64,000 nucleotides of DNA from Stenotrophomonas sp. 364 (GCF_009832905.1 NZ_CP047135.1:226001-290000); one strand, 5' to 3'. Shown: positions 47,491-57,230, numbered from the stretch's first letter. Notes: generated by a model not told the origin, from the sequence alone. Numbers and translations: made by a program.

Positions 47491-47671
47491 CGGGTACGGG
47501 TGGGTTGGCGGGACCGTTGGGCGCCATGGGTCCGGCGCATGCGCCGGACGGGTTGGGCAGGACGCCCAACCCCGGTCTTGCCGTTTGTGCAGGGACTGCA
47601 CAAACGAGCAAGGCGCCCACGAGCCCCCATGGATGGGTTTACGGCGTGTCCCGCCAATCCACCCGTACCCG
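47491..47671. repeat. Multi-hairpin (cloverleaf-like) palindromic element
   Basis: Outer arms of 24 bp (47491-47514 and 47648-47671, CGGGTACGGGTGG..., 23 of 24 paired) enclose further hairpins in series: a perfect 20-bp palindrome at 47530-47549, GGTTGGGC/GCCCAACC at 47552-47571 and GTTTGTGCAG/CTGCACAAAC around GGA at 47583-47605. Close to the right arm, reading the minus strand, GGGACACGCCG repeats part of copy B (GGGACACGCCGC). It lies between the exporter-like and H-NS-family genes. It resembles a folded RNA or a mobile non-coding element; no coding capacity. Confidence 0.82.
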
Positions 47672-47765
47672 ACCAGCCAGGGAAAGCACGCACACGGCGT
47701 TGCAGCTGTTGCTCTGGCATTTGGCGTACTCCGCAGAACCGCCAGCGACATAAGAAAGCAGACAC

Positions 47766-47793
47766 AAAAAACGCCGGCTTTCGCCGGCGTTTT
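47766..47793 (-). terminator. Terminator of the H-NS-family gene
   Basis: ACGCCGGC, loop TTTC, GCCGGCGT, with an A-run on the left and TTTT on the right, lies 31 bp after the stop at 47825 in the minus direction. The symmetrical flanks allow it to work both ways. Confidence 0.88.
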
Positions 47794-47824
47794 GAGATTC
47801 GGTTTCTGATGAAACCAGAATCGA

Positions 47825-48199
47825 TTACTTCTTGATCAGGAACTCTTCGACCTTCTTGCCCTTGGTCGTCAGCGCGGCCAGCCAGCGCGGCTGCTTGCCG
47901 CGGCCGGTCCAGGTTTCCTTCGGGTTGGCCGGGTTGCGGTACTTCGGGGCAACCTTGCCCAGCTTGCGCACGGCCTTCTTGGCCGGGGCCTTGGTGGCCT
48001 TCGCTGCACGGCCGCGGGCCGGGGCCACGCCGCCGAACACTTCTTCGATCGAATACCCGTGCGCCTTCGCCAGCTTGGTCAGCTGCGCGCGCACCTTGGT
48101 CACCGCCGGGCGCTTGGCCACGATGGTCTGCTGCTTCTTCGCGTTCTTGATCAGGGCGCCCAGCTCTTTGGCGGACAGGCCACTCAGGTCAATGCTCAT
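47825..48199 (-). CDS. H-NS-family DNA-binding protein
   Basis: 124 residues from ATG 48199 with GGAG eight bases before. The N-terminal helical oligomerisation region (residues about 1-55), a basic alanine/lysine linker, and the C-terminal H-NS DNA-binding motif TWTGRGKQPRWL at about 97-108. It is a nucleoid protein expected to silence AT-rich and acquired DNA, a plausible regulator of surface-polysaccharide genes. The frame starts one TTG codon earlier, but ATG is favoured. Monocistronic with its own terminator. Confidence 0.93.
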   Translation of the reverse strand: MSIDLSGLSAKELGALIKNAKKQQTIVAKRPAVTKVRAQLTKLAKAHGYSIEEVFGGVAPARGRAAKATKAPAKKAVRKLGKVAPKYRNPANPKETWTGRGKQPRWLAALTTKGKKVEEFLIKK

Positions 48200-48321
48200 C
48201 AACTACTCCGGAATCTATTTAAGGACGGGGTGGGCCAGTCCTTGGCGTCGGCGACAGCATACATATCCCGTCGGGTGATGCACAGAGTTAACCGGGAGAT
48301 TCAATCGTATGGCGCAAAAGA

Positions 48322-48347
48322 AAAGCCGGGATATTCCACCCGGCTTT
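48322..48347 (-). terminator. Terminator of proS
   Basis: On the minus strand AAAGCCGGG and CCCGGCTTT form a 9-bp stem around 8 nt, followed by TCTTTTG. It lies 20 bp past the proS stop. Confidence 0.88.
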
Positions 48348-48366
48348 CTTCCATCCCCTGTTTCGG

Positions 48367-50058
48367 TCAGCCCGCCAGACGGGCCAGCAGCGTCTCGCGG
48401 TCCAGGCTCTCGGCCTCGCTCGCACTGCGCGACCGGTACTCGTAGGTCCCGGCCGCCAGGCCGCGCTCGGACACCACCACCCGGTGCGGCACACCGATCA
48501 ACTCCATATCGGCAAACATCTGGCCCGGGCGCAGGCCGCGGTCGTCCAGCGCCGCGTCCAGCCCGGCCGCCTGCAACTGTGCCAGCAGCTCGGCCGCCGC
48601 GGTGGCCACCGCCTCGTCCTGCTTCGGGTTGATCACGCAGACCACCACCTGCCACGGCGCCATCGCCGCCGGCCAGATAATCCCGGCCTCGTCGTGGTTC
48701 TGCTCGATCGCCGCAGCCACGATGCGCGAAATGCCGATGCCGTAGCAGCCCATCGCCATTACCGCCGCCTTGCCGTTTTCATCCAGCACCGTGGCCTTCA
48801 GCGCCTGCGCATACTGGCGACCCAGCTGGAACACATGACCCACTTCGATGCCGCGCGCGATCTTCAGCTCGCCACCGTCGGTCGCGCGGTCGCCGGCCTT
48901 GGCATTGCGGATGTCGGCCACGTCCGGCTCGGGCAGGTCGCGGCCCCAGTTGACCCCGGCGAAATGGAAACCCGCCTCATTGGCGCCGATCACGAAGTCG
49001 GCCATCGCCGCCACGTCGCGGTCGGCCACGATGCGGATCGGCTTGACCGGGTTGAGCGGGCCCAGGAAGCCCGGCTCGCTGCCCAGGTGCGCGGTGATTT
49101 CCGCTTCGCCGGCCATGCGGTGGCCCTGCAGGCCCTCCACCTTGCCCAGCTTGATCTCATTGACCTCGTGATCGCCCCGCACCAGCGCCAGCACGAACCC
49201 GGCTTCGGTCATCAGCGCGATCGACTTCACGGTGCGCTCCAGGCCCAGGCCCAGCAGCTCGGCCACCGCCTCGCAGGTCTTCTGGGTCGGCGTGTCCACC
49301 TTGCGCATCGCTTCGCTTGCCGCAGCGCGGGCGCCCGGGGCGGCGGCCACGGCCGCTTCCATGTTGGCCGCGTAGTCCGAGCCGGTGGAGAACACCAGCG
49401 CGTCTTCGCCGGAGTCGGCGATCACGTGGAATTCCTGCGAGGCGTCGCCGCCGATCGCGCCCGAATCGGCCTGCACCATGCGGAAATCCAGGCCCAGGCG
49501 GGTGAAGATACGGCTGTAGGCCGCCTTCATGTTCTCGTACTCGCGCACCAGGCAGTCATCGTGCAGGTGGAAGGAGTAGGCGTCCTTCATCAGGAACTCG
49601 CGCGCGCGCATCACGCCGAAGCGCGGGCGGATCTCGTCGCGGAACTTGGTCTGGATCTGGAAGAAGTTGACCGGCAGCTGCTTGTAGCTGGACAGCTCCT
49701 GGCGGGCGAAATCGGCCGCGGCTTCTTCGGCGGTCGGGCTGTAGCAGAACACCTGGTCCTTGCGGTCCTTGATCTTCAGCAGCTGCGGGCCGAACTTTTC
49801 CCAGCGCCCGGTGGTTTCCCACAGTTCCTTGGGCTGGATGGTCGGAATCTGGAATTCCACCGCACCGGCGCGCTCCATTTCCTCGCGCACGATGCGCTCG
49901 ACCTTGCGCAGCACGCGCAGGCCCAGCGGCGACCAGGTATACAACCCCGAGGCCAGCTTGCGGATCATGCCCGCGCGCAGCATCAAGCGGTGGCTGGTGA
50001 GCTCCGCGTCACTGGGGGTTTCCTTGGTGGTGTGCAGGTGGAACTGGGAAAGGCGCAT
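48367..50058 (-). CDS. proS: Prolyl-tRNA synthetase
   Basis: 563 residues, class II synthetase of the bacterial type with the editing insertion. N-terminal [44 protein letters not shown] region, motif 2 around [27 protein letters not shown], the YbaK-like editing domain (residues about 225-380), motif 3 [18 protein letters not shown], and the C-terminal anticodon-binding domain. It charges tRNA-Pro. Stands alone with its own terminator. Confidence 0.97.
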   Translation of the reverse strand: MRLSQFHLHTTKETPSDAELTSHRLMLRAGMIRKLASGLYTWSPLGLRVLRKVERIVREEMERAGAVEFQIPTIQPKELWETTGRWEKFGPQLLKIKDRKDQVFCYSPTAEEAAADFARQELSSYKQLPVNFFQIQTKFRDEIRPRFGVMRAREFLMKDAYSFHLHDDCLVREYENMKAAYSRIFTRLGLDFRMVQADSGAIGGDASQEFHVIADSGEDALVFSTGSDYAANMEAAVAAAPGARAAASEAMRKVDTPTQKTCEAVAELLGLGLERTVKSIALMTEAGFVLALVRGDHEVNEIKLGKVEGLQGHRMAGEAEITAHLGSEPGFLGPLNPVKPIRIVADRDVAAMADFVIGANEAGFHFAGVNWGRDLPEPDVADIRNAKAGDRATDGGELKIARGIEVGHVFQLGRQYAQALKATVLDENGKAAVMAMGCYGIGISRIVAAAIEQNHDEAGIIWPAAMAPWQVVVCVINPKQDEAVATAAAELLAQLQAAGLDAALDDRGLRPGQMFADMELIGVPHRVVVSERGLAAGTYEYRSRSASEAESLDRETLLARLAG

Positions 50059-50174
50059 CGTCGGCTTCGCTGAACGGCAGAAGCCGATATTCTGCCAGCC
50101 CGGCCGCCGCCCTGCCCATCACGGCCCTGGCGGCGGGTGCAACGGTCGGCTGCCGGCGGCAACCGGCCCGGCCG

Positions 50175-50564
50175 TCAGGTGCCGGTGGCCGGCTTGCAAT
50201 AGGCCTGGATCGCGGCCTCGGCCAAGGTCTTCTGGGCCGCGCGCTGCGGATCGGTCAAGGCGGTGTCGGCCTTGCCGTCGCCATCGGTGTCCTGCATCAC
50301 CACACCCTGGCCATTGAGCAGGGTGAGGTTGCCGCGTGCGGTGGTGCACGCGCTGGACTCTGCCGGGGCGGCGGCGGCCGTGGCGGCTGGCCGGGTGGCC
50401 GGCGCGGCAGTCTCCACTTTGCGTGCTTCGTATTTCTGGCCGGTCGGGGCTTTTTCCGAATACTGGGTGACGCCATTGGCGTCCTTCCACTTGTAGACGG
50501 TACCGGCGTGGGCCGAGGCGCTGGCGAGCAGCAGCAGGCAGCACAGCGAGGGCAGGGCACGCAT
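50175..50564 (-). CDS. DUF4124-domain secreted protein
   Basis: 129 residues from ATG 50564. Signal peptide (MRALPSLCCLLLLASASAHA), then the DUF4124 pattern GTVYKWKDANGVTQYSEKAPTGQKYEARKV, a low-complexity alanine/proline linker and a C-terminal segment with two conserved cysteines (ACTTARGNL, AYCKPA). The family is periplasmic and of unknown function. It follows proS on the same strand after 116 bp in the reverse order and probably has its own promoter. Confidence 0.86.
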   Translation of the reverse strand: MRALPSLCCLLLLASASAHAGTVYKWKDANGVTQYSEKAPTGQKYEARKVETAAPATRPAATAAAAPAESSACTTARGNLTLLNGQGVVMQDTDGDGKADTALTDPQRAAQKTLAEAAIQAYCKPATGT

Positions 50565-50725
50565 GGCAACTCCGGGCATCAGGGCAAGGCGCCGATTGCA
50601 GCACCCCGGCCCGGTGCTGGCAAGCCGCCGGCGACCGGCGGGCCGGTGGGTACCGGCAACGGTCGCCACGGCCCCGTGGCGACCGGGCTGCCCCAAAGGC
50701 CACCACACCCACTAAACTGGCCGGT

Positions 50726-51505
50726 ATGGATCAGATGAAACCCCCGCCGCGCTCCCGCAGCATCTACCTGCTGCCCAACCTGTTCACCACCGCAGGCCTG
50801 TTCGCCGGCTTCTACGCGATCATCGCCGCGGCCAATGGCGACTTCGTCAACGCGGCCATCGCCGTGTTCGTGGCCGCGGTCATGGACGGCCTGGACGGCC
50901 GCGTGGCCCGGTTGACCGGGACCAGCAGTGAATTCGGCGTGCAGTACGACTCGCTGGCCGACCTGGTCAGCTTCGGCATGGCCCCGGCGCTGGTGATGTA
51001 CCACTGGTCGCTGTCGTGGCTGAAATTCGACGACCCGGTCTGGGGCCGGGTCGGCTGGGCAGTGGCATTCCTGTATGCGGCCTGCGCCGCGCTGCGGCTG
51101 GCCCGCTTCAACACCCAGGTCACCGTGGTCGACAAGCGCTGGTTCGTCGGCCTGGCCAGCCCGGCCGCCGCCGGCCTGATGATGTCCTTCGTCTGGGCCT
51201 TCGCCGATGGCAACCTCGGCTGGGACGGCAACCAGCTGCGGTATGTCTCGCTGGGCGTGACCCTGGTGGCGGCATTGCTGATGGTCAGCCGGATCCGCTT
51301 CTGGAGCTTCAAGGGCAGCGGCGAACGCGGCCCGCGCGCTGACCGCGTGCCGTTCCTGGCCCTGGCGCTGGTGCCCATTGCCATCGCCATCATGGTCATC
51401 GACCTGCCGCGGGTGCTGTTTGCCGTCGGCATCGTGTACGCCCTGTCCGGGCCGTGCTGCTGGTTGTGGCAGCGCGCCCGCAAGACGGCCGAGCCCCGCG
51501 CGTGA
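50726..51505 (+). CDS. pssA: CDP-diacylglycerol-serine O-phosphatidyltransferase
   Basis: 259 residues with about seven membrane spans. The CDP-alcohol phosphotransferase motif is complete (DGLDGRVARLTGTSSEFGVQYDSLAD), and the N-terminus SIYLLPNLFTTAGLFAGFYAII is typical of type II PssA of the membrane-bound kind. It makes phosphatidylserine, the precursor of phosphatidylethanolamine. Its TGA overlaps the GTG of the holD-like gene. Confidence 0.93.
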   Translation: MDQMKPPPRSRSIYLLPNLFTTAGLFAGFYAIIAAANGDFVNAAIAVFVAAVMDGLDGRVARLTGTSSEFGVQYDSLADLVSFGMAPALVMYHWSLSWLKFDDPVWGRVGWAVAFLYAACAALRLARFNTQVTVVDKRWFVGLASPAAAGLMMSFVWAFADGNLGWDGNQLRYVSLGVTLVAALLMVSRIRFWSFKGSGERGPRADRVPFLALALVPIAIAIMVIDLPRVLFAVGIVYALSGPCCWLWQRARKTAEPRA

Positions 51506-52014
51506 GCGCGTCCGGCCTGCCGCCGCTGTGGTCCCCGGCGCAGCAGTCGTGGCTGCAGGCGATGGGCTACACCGTGTTCGTGGACGGGCAGATCGAGGAG
51601 GTCGCCGCCGCACCGATCACGCTGAGCGTTGCCGCCAGTGCCGCGCCGGCCGAGCGTGCCGCAGCGCAGCCAGCGCCCGCATCGACAGGGGACGCCCCTG
51701 CGCATGCCGCGCCACGGCCGCGGCGCAGCGCACCGACCAGCATCGATGCACCACCGGCCGCTGGCAGCAGCACCGCCGGCGATACCCCGGCAGCGCCGCG
51801 CGAACGCGCCAGCGGTAGCGGCCGCCGCCCGGCAGTGCGCATGCCTGACCGCCTGCAGATCGCCTTGCTGCGCGCGTCCGGCTGCAATCCCGCCGAGCCG
51901 GAGACGCAGGCGTTGATGGCCGGCTGGAACCTGGACGACCTGCGCGGCAATGCCGCCGCCAAGCGTGCGCTGTGGCCGCACCTGCGGGCCCTGCGCAAGC
52001 GGGGCCGGCCGTGA
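51502..52014 (+). CDS. holD: Probable DNA polymerase III psi subunit (HolD-like)
   Basis: 170 residues from GTG 51502 (GTGA overlap with pssA). Residues 1-32 (LWSPAQQSWLQAMGYTVFVDGQ) recall the chi-binding N-terminus of HolD. A disordered alanine/proline-rich stretch follows (about 40-110). The end, WNLDDLRGNAAAKRALWPHL, closely resembles E. coli HolD LTDLRANPTARAALWQQI. It stands directly before rimI, the same order as holD-rimI in E. coli. Psi would tie chi (holC at 56719-57144) to the clamp loader. Assignment is by short motifs and context, as HolD is poorly conserved. Confidence 0.72.
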   Translation: MSASGLPPLWSPAQQSWLQAMGYTVFVDGQIEEVAAAPITLSVAASAAPAERAAAQPAPASTGDAPAHAAPRPRRSAPTSIDAPPAAGSSTAGDTPAAPRERASGSGRRPAVRMPDRLQIALLRASGCNPAEPETQALMAGWNLDDLRGNAAAKRALWPHLRALRKRGRP

Positions 52015-52508
52015 GCGCGGTCAGTTCGCCCCGCCCGATGGCGTTGCGCGCGCTGCGTGAAAGCGATATCGACGCCCTGATGCCGATCGAACTGCGCGGT
52101 TACCCCTTCCCGTGGACGCGCGGCATTTTCGTGGACTGCCTGCGTGCGGGGTATCCGGCGCTGGCGCTGGAGGATGACGGCGTGCTGGTGGGCTACGGCG
52201 TGCTCAGCATCGCCGCCGACGAAGCCCACGTATTGAATGTCTGCGTGGATCCCCAGAGCCAGTCGCGCGGCCTGGGCCGGTTTCTGTTCCGCGCGCTGGT
52301 CCAGCTGGCACGCGACCACGGCGCCCAGCGCGTCTTCCTGGAAGTGCGCCCGTCCAACACGCCGGCGTTGGCGCTGTACCACAGCGAAGGCTTCAACGAG
52401 ATCGGCCGCCGCCCGCGCTACTATCCGGCCCGCGAGGGCCGCGAGGACGCCCTGGTGATGGCGATGGAGCTGGTGGACGACGACATTCAGAGCATGCCGC
52501 CGCTGTAA
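52011..52508 (+). CDS. rimI: Ribosomal protein S18-alanine N-acetyltransferase
   Basis: 165 residues from GTG 52011 (GTGA overlap with the holD-like gene; an internal ATG at 52038 is possible). GNAT fold: LRALRESDIDALMPIELRGYPFPWTRGIFVDCL, the acetyl-CoA loop VCVDPQSQSRGLGRFLF, the active-site EVRPSNTPALALYHSEGFNEIGRRPRYY. It acetylates the N-terminus of S18. Third gene of pssA-holD-rimI; SMAG hairpins follow. Confidence 0.93.
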   Translation: MSAVSSPRPMALRALRESDIDALMPIELRGYPFPWTRGIFVDCLRAGYPALALEDDGVLVGYGVLSIAADEAHVLNVCVDPQSQSRGLGRFLFRALVQLARDHGAQRVFLEVRPSNTPALALYHSEGFNEIGRRPRYYPAREGREDALVMAMELVDDDIQSMPPL

Positions 52509-52538
52509 CGGCGCGACCCGACCATAACGGCGCAAGGC

Positions 52539-52672
52539 AGCCGACCAACGGTCGGCTCTACCGACCGTCGTAGAGCCGACCGTTGGTCGGCTGCCCGCAT
52601 CGTCCGAAGGTAGAGCCGACCGTTGGTCGGCTGCCCGCATCGTCCGAAGGTAGAGCCGACCGTTGATCGGCT
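52539..52672. repeat. SMAG hairpins after rimI (one inverted, three tandem at 40-bp period)
   Basis: An inverted copy at 52539-52561 (AGCCGACC...GGTCGGCTCTAC) is followed by three forward copies starting at 52570, 52610 and 52650. The spacer GCCCGCATCGTCCGAAG between the forward copies is conserved, so they multiplied by 40-bp tandem duplication. The third has one stem change (GATCGGCT). They lie between rimI and the convergent transporter gene. Confidence 0.9.
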
Positions 52673-52715
52673 GCACGCAACGCCGGACCGGGGCCACGCA
52701 CGCCCGGCGCCCCCC

Positions 52716-53540
52716 TCACGCCACCCGCAACACCGCCGCGCCCGCAACGATCAACCCCGCCGCGATCCAGCGCACCCGCGTCACCCGCTCGTGCAGGACC
52801 AACGCCGAGATCAGGATACCGAACAGGATCGAGGTTTCGCGCAGCGCCGAGATCATCGCCACCGGCGCGACAGTCATGGCCCACAGCGCCAGCCCATACG
52901 AGGTCAGCGTGCCGATCCCGCCGACCACGCCGAAGCCCCAGTTGCCGCGGGCATAGGCCCACAGCCGGGGCGCGCGCGCGCACAGCGCCCACACCGGCAG
53001 CGGCAACCCGGACAACAGAAACAGCCACAGCGTGTAGCTGAGCGCCGCGCCGGACTGGCGCGCGCCCCACGCATCGACCAGCGTGTAGGTGGCAATCACC
53101 CCGGCATTGAGCAACGGCAGCCACAGGTGCTGGCGTGCGCCGCCGCGTGCCATGCACAGGATGCCGGCACAGATCAGCGCGATACCGCCCCACGCAACCG
53201 CAGGCAGGCGTTCGCCCAGGAACAGCGCGCCCACCAGTGCCACCAGGATCGGTGCGCAGCCGCGCATCAGCGGGTAGGACGCGCTCATGTCGGTCACCCG
53301 GTAAGTGCGCGCGACCAGGACGTAGTAGAGGACCTGCAAGACCGTGGAGGCGGCCAGCCATGGCCAGCTGCGTGGCGATGGCGCGGGGACGAACGGCAGC
53401 ACGACGGCCGCGATCAGCGCCGCCGAGCCGGTGACCAGAATCGTGGTCAGCAGCGTATCGCTGCCGCGTTTGACGATCGCATTCCAGCTGGCATGCAGCA
53501 GGGCGGCGAACAGCACGGTACAGAAAATGGAGAGGGACAT
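52716..53540 (-). CDS. EamA-family (DMT) transporter
   Basis: 274 residues from ATG 53540 (MSLSIFCTVLFAALLHASWNAIVKRGSDTLL), ten predicted membrane spans in two EamA repeats. HASWNA and the second-repeat ISALRETSILFGILISALVLHERV match metabolite exporters of the drug/metabolite superfamily. Substrate unknown. Monocistronic, bounded on both sides by SMAG hairpins. Confidence 0.86.
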   Translation of the reverse strand: MSLSIFCTVLFAALLHASWNAIVKRGSDTLLTTILVTGSAALIAAVVLPFVPAPSPRSWPWLAASTVLQVLYYVLVARTYRVTDMSASYPLMRGCAPILVALVGALFLGERLPAVAWGGIALICAGILCMARGGARQHLWLPLLNAGVIATYTLVDAWGARQSGAALSYTLWLFLLSGLPLPVWALCARAPRLWAYARGNWGFGVVGGIGTLTSYGLALWAMTVAPVAMISALRETSILFGILISALVLHERVTRVRWIAAGLIVAGAAVLRVA

Positions 53541-53587
53541 CGTGTCGGCAGGCAAGCCTTCCATGGACGAACACCCATCATGCCGTG

Positions 53588-53650
53588 GTAGAGCCACCCC
53601 ATGGGTGGCTGCACGCACCACGCGTTAGGTACCGACCGTTGGTCGGTACC
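53588..53650. repeat. Two SMAG-type hairpins between the EamA gene and valS
   Basis: 53588-53610 has GTAGAGCCACCC / GGGTGGCT; 53628-53650 has GGTACCGACC / GGTCGGTACC around GTT. They are different subfamilies side by side, in a position to end the valS transcript and to mark the upstream side of the EamA gene. Confidence 0.8.
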
Positions 53651-53669
53651 TCCAGCAGACACCGAAGCG

Positions 53670-56438
53670 TTACAACTTCGCGCGTTGTTCGACCAGACCC
53701 GCCAGCTGCGCGGTCCACTCCACCAGGCGCACGCGCTCCTGCTCGACCACCGCAGCCGGCACCTTGTCGGTGAACTTGGCCAGCTTGGTCTGGCTCTTCT
53801 CCTTCTCCGACTCCACCCGGGCAATTTCCTTGTCCAGGCGGGCGCGCTCGGCACCCAGGTCGACCAGGCCTTCCAACGGCACCAGCAGCTTCAGCTCACC
53901 GACGATGGCGGCCGCCGACGGCGGGGTATCGGCCGCGTCGGCCAGCCAGTCGATGCGCGCCAGCTTCAGCAGGAACGACAGCGAGGCAGTGAAGCGCGCC
54001 ACGCGGGTGCGGTCGTCGGCGGTGCCACCCTGCAGCAGCAACGTGACCTGCTTGGCCGGCGGCACGTTCAATTCGCTGCGCACGCGGCGCAGCGCGTTGA
54101 CCATGCCCTTGAGCCATTCCACGTCGGCTTCGGCACGGGCGAAATCGCCCGCGAATTCTTCCGCCGTCGGGTACGGACGCAGCGACAGGGTCTCTTCGAC
54201 CAGGCCCAGGCGCGGGGCCACCTGGCGCCACAGCTGCTCGGTGACAAACGGGATCAGCGGGTGCAGCAGGCGCAGCAGCGCTTCCAGCACGTACAGCAGG
54301 GTGTGGCGGGTGCTGGCCGCGTCGTCGGCGTTGTCACCGTTGAGCGCCGGCTTGGTCAGTTCCAGGAACCAGTCGCAGAACTCGTTCCACGCAAACTCGT
54401 ACAGGCACTGCGCCAGCAGGTCGAACCGGTAGTTGGCGTAGTGGGTCTGTGCCTCGGCCGACACCGCCGCCAGGCGCGCCAGGATCCAGCGCTCGGCATC
54501 GGTGCGCGGCTGCGGCACGCCGGTGACGCTGCTGCCCTCGGTGTTCATGAGGGTGAAGCGGCTGGCGTTCCACAGCTTGTTGCAGAAGTTCTTGTAGCCC
54601 TCGGCGCGGCTCATGTCGAACTTGATGTCGCGGCCGTGCGTGGCCAGCGCGGCGATGGTGAAGCGCAGCGCGTCGGCACCGTGGGCAATGATGCCGTCGG
54701 GGAATTCCTTGCGCGTGGCCTTCTCGATCTTCGGCGCATCCTTGGGCTTCATCAGCCCGGTGGTGCGCTTGGCAACCAGGTCTTCCAGCGAGATGCCGTC
54801 GATGATGTCCAGCGGGTCGAGCACGTTGCCCTTGGACTTGGACATCTTCTGACCCTGCGCGTCGCGGATCAGGCCGGTCATGTAGATGTCCTTGAACGGA
54901 ATCTTCCCGGTGAAGCTGTCGGTGGCCATGATCATGCGGGCCACCCAGAAGAAGATGATGTCAAAGCCGGTGACCAGCACCGCCGACGGCAGGTAGCGCT
55001 CGAACCCGCGCTCGGCCATCGCCTGTTCGTTCGGCCAGCCCAGCGTGGAGAACGGCCACAGCTGCGAGGAGAACCAGGTTTCCAGCACGTCGCTGTCCTG
55101 GTGCAGGGCGACGTCGGCGCCGAGGTTGTTGCGCGCGCGCGCATCGGCCTCGTCGCGGCCGACGTAACAGGTGCCCGCGTCGTCGAACCATGCCGGGATG
55201 CGGTGGCCCCACCACAGCTGGCGGCTGATGCACCAGTCCTGGATGTTTTCCATCCAGTGGCGGTAGGTGTTGATCCAGTTGGCCGGGACGAACTGGATGC
55301 TGCCGTTCTCCACCAGTTCCAGGCCGCGCTTGGCCAGCACGTCCATCTTCACGAACCACTGGTCGGTGAGGTAGGGCTCGATCACCTGCTGGGTGCGGTC
55401 GCCGCGCGGCACCTGCAGTTTGTGCGGCTTGGTTTCGACCAGGATGCCCAGGTCTTCCAGCTCGGCCAGGATCACCTTGCGCGCTTGGTAACGGTCCAGT
55501 CCGCGGTATTTCTCCGGGGCGTTGTCGTTGATCGCGGCCACCGGGGTGAACAGGTTGACCATCGGCAGGTTGTGGCGCACGCCCACCTGGTAATCGTTGA
55601 AGTCGTGCGCGGGGGTGACCTTGACCACGCCGGTACCGAACTCGCGGTCCACGTAGTCATCGGCGATCACCGGGATTTCGCGGTCGGTCAGCGGCAGCTT
55701 GACCATCTTGCCGATCAGGTGCGCGTAGCGTTCATCTTCGGGGTGCACCATCACCGCGGTGTCGCCCAGCATGGTTTCCGGCCGGGTGGTGGCCACGGTC
55801 AGCGTGCCGCTGCCATCGGCCAGCGGGTAGCTGATCGACCACAGGAAGCCGTCTTCTTCCACGCTCTCCACTTCCAGGTCGGAAATGGCGGTCTTCAGCA
55901 CCGGGTCCCAGTTGACCAGGCGCTGGCCGCGGTAGATCAGGCCCTGTTCGTGCCAGCGCACGAAGGCTTCCACCACCGCCTCGGAGGGCTGCGGGTCCAT
56001 TGTGAAGGTGCTGCGCGACCAGTCGCTGGAGGTGCCCAGGCGGCGCATCTGGCGCTCGATGGTGTCACCGGACTGCGCCTTCCATTCCCACACCTTCTCG
56101 ATGAAGCCCTCGCGGCCCAGCGAATCGCGGGTCTCGCCCTTGCCTTCCAGCGCCAGGTTGCGGCTGACCACCATCTCGGTGGCGATGCCGGCGTGGTCGG
56201 TACCCACCTGCCACAGCGTGTCGTAGCCGCGCATGCGGTGGTAGCGCACCAGCGCGTCCATCAGGGTCTGCTGGAAGGCATGGCCCATGTGCAGCGTGCC
56301 GGTCACGTTCGGCGGCGGCAGCAGCACAGTGTACGGCTCGCCCTTGCCGGACGGCTTGAAATGGCCGGCCTTCTCCCACGCGTCGTAGAGTGCGGTTTCG
56401 AAGGTTTTGGGGTCGTAGCTGGAGGCGAGTTGGGTCAT
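53670..56438 (-). CDS. valS: Valyl-tRNA synthetase
   Basis: 922 residues from ATG 56438 ([25 protein letters not shown]). Class I synthetase: HIGH-type motif in [15 protein letters not shown], the CP1 editing domain ([22 protein letters not shown]), the KMSKS loop [14 protein letters not shown], and the C-terminal arginine-rich tRNA-binding coiled coil after about 855. It charges tRNA-Val. The upstream frame is open 44 codons but runs past the normal start. Downstream of pepA and holC as in E. coli, with a small membrane-protein gene inserted between holC and valS. Confidence 0.97.
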   Translation of the reverse strand: MTQLASSYDPKTFETALYDAWEKAGHFKPSGKGEPYTVLLPPPNVTGTLHMGHAFQQTLMDALVRYHRMRGYDTLWQVGTDHAGIATEMVVSRNLALEGKGETRDSLGREGFIEKVWEWKAQSGDTIERQMRRLGTSSDWSRSTFTMDPQPSEAVVEAFVRWHEQGLIYRGQRLVNWDPVLKTAISDLEVESVEEDGFLWSISYPLADGSGTLTVATTRPETMLGDTAVMVHPEDERYAHLIGKMVKLPLTDREIPVIADDYVDREFGTGVVKVTPAHDFNDYQVGVRHNLPMVNLFTPVAAINDNAPEKYRGLDRYQARKVILAELEDLGILVETKPHKLQVPRGDRTQQVIEPYLTDQWFVKMDVLAKRGLELVENGSIQFVPANWINTYRHWMENIQDWCISRQLWWGHRIPAWFDDAGTCYVGRDEADARARNNLGADVALHQDSDVLETWFSSQLWPFSTLGWPNEQAMAERGFERYLPSAVLVTGFDIIFFWVARMIMATDSFTGKIPFKDIYMTGLIRDAQGQKMSKSKGNVLDPLDIIDGISLEDLVAKRTTGLMKPKDAPKIEKATRKEFPDGIIAHGADALRFTIAALATHGRDIKFDMSRAEGYKNFCNKLWNASRFTLMNTEGSSVTGVPQPRTDAERWILARLAAVSAEAQTHYANYRFDLLAQCLYEFAWNEFCDWFLELTKPALNGDNADDAASTRHTLLYVLEALLRLLHPLIPFVTEQLWRQVAPRLGLVEETLSLRPYPTAEEFAGDFARAEADVEWLKGMVNALRRVRSELNVPPAKQVTLLLQGGTADDRTRVARFTASLSFLLKLARIDWLADAADTPPSAAAIVGELKLLVPLEGLVDLGAERARLDKEIARVESEKEKSQTKLAKFTDKVPAAVVEQERVRLVEWTAQLAGLVEQRAKL

Positions 56439-56481
56439 GCGGGAACCAGGATCGAAGACGGGAGGTGGGGGTGCCGGAACA

Positions 56482-56670
56482 TCAGCGCCCGAGGGCGCGC
56501 TGGATCTTCTGGTCGGTATGGAACTGCGAAACCGCGTAGGCGGCCCAGATCGCGGCCGGGAGCCAGCCAATGAGCGTGATCTGCAGGATCAGGCAGAGAA
56601 TGCCTGCGAACGGGCGGCCAATGGTGAAGAAGGCGAACCAGGGAAAGATCAGGGCGATCAACAGGCGCAT
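56482..56670 (-). CDS. YqaE/Pmp3-family small membrane protein
   Basis: 62 residues from ATG 56670: two hydrophobic helices ([23 protein letters not shown]... and [21 protein letters not shown]) joined by a short loop, with a polar tail [12 protein letters not shown]. This is the PF01679-like Pmp3 pattern; members affect membrane potential and salt tolerance. Lies between holC and valS with gaps of 48 and 43 bp, so it is probably co-transcribed. Confidence 0.8.
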   Translation of the reverse strand: MRLLIALIFPWFAFFTIGRPFAGILCLILQITLIGWLPAAIWAAYAVSQFHTDQKIQRALGR

Positions 56671-56718
56671 CAAGGGTCTCCGGGTTCGGTGGCGGCGCCG
56701 CGGCGGCGGCCGCGCGGG

Positions 56719-57144
56719 TTACATGTCGTACTTGTTCAGGTCAAAGCCCAGCGCCTTGTACTGGCGCCAGCGCTCGCGCAGCGGTTCGCGCGCTTCGGGG
56801 TCGGCCGGCACCACTTCCAGCACCCGGTCGCACTCGGCCAGGTACGGGTCGTCGCGCAGGTTGATCACCAGCGGACGCGCCGGGGCCGGCGTGCCGGGCA
56901 CGGAGATCAGCACCAGCGCCTCTTCCTCGTCCATGTCCTCACCGGCGATCTGGTGCGGGATATAGGCCTCGGCGTCGAATGCCCACAGCAGCTCGTCCAG
57001 CTCCTCGGCCTGGGCCTGGTCGCGTGCCAGTACCAGGGTGAACAGCCCGGCGTCGTTGGCCTTGCGGGCCAGCTCGCAGACCAGGCGCAGCGGCTCGGTC
57101 AGGAAGCGGGGCTTGGCGATCAGGTAGAAATCAGCACGGGACAT
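56719..57144 (-). CDS. holC: DNA polymerase III chi subunit
   Basis: 141 residues. MSRADFYLIAKPRFLTEPLRLVCELARKANDAGLFTLVLARDQAQAEELDELLWAFDAEAYIPHQI is the HolC pattern, with DPYLAECDRVLEVVPADPEAREPLRERWRQYKALGF near the end. Chi binds SSB and, through psi, the clamp loader. Gene order pepA-holC-valS is conserved with E. coli. Its likely partner psi is encoded at 51502-52014. Confidence 0.93.
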   Translation of the reverse strand: MSRADFYLIAKPRFLTEPLRLVCELARKANDAGLFTLVLARDQAQAEELDELLWAFDAEAYIPHQIAGEDMDEEEALVLISVPGTPAPARPLVINLRDDPYLAECDRVLEVVPADPEAREPLRERWRQYKALGFDLNKYDM

Positions 57145-57160
57145 GGGCAGGCCAGGAGCG

Positions 57161-57188
57161 AAAGGGAAGGCCCGGCAGCAGGCCGGGC
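57161..57188 (-). terminator. Hairpin between pepA and holC
   Basis: On the minus strand GCCCGG, 7-nt loop, CCGGGC is followed by CTTCCCTTT, 43 bp after the pepA stop and 17 bp before the holC start. It could act as a partial terminator lowering read-through from pepA to holC-valS. Confidence 0.4.
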
Positions 57189-57230
57189 GGGACCGGGGCG
57201 GCGCTCAGGCCACCCCGATCGGGCGGGGCA

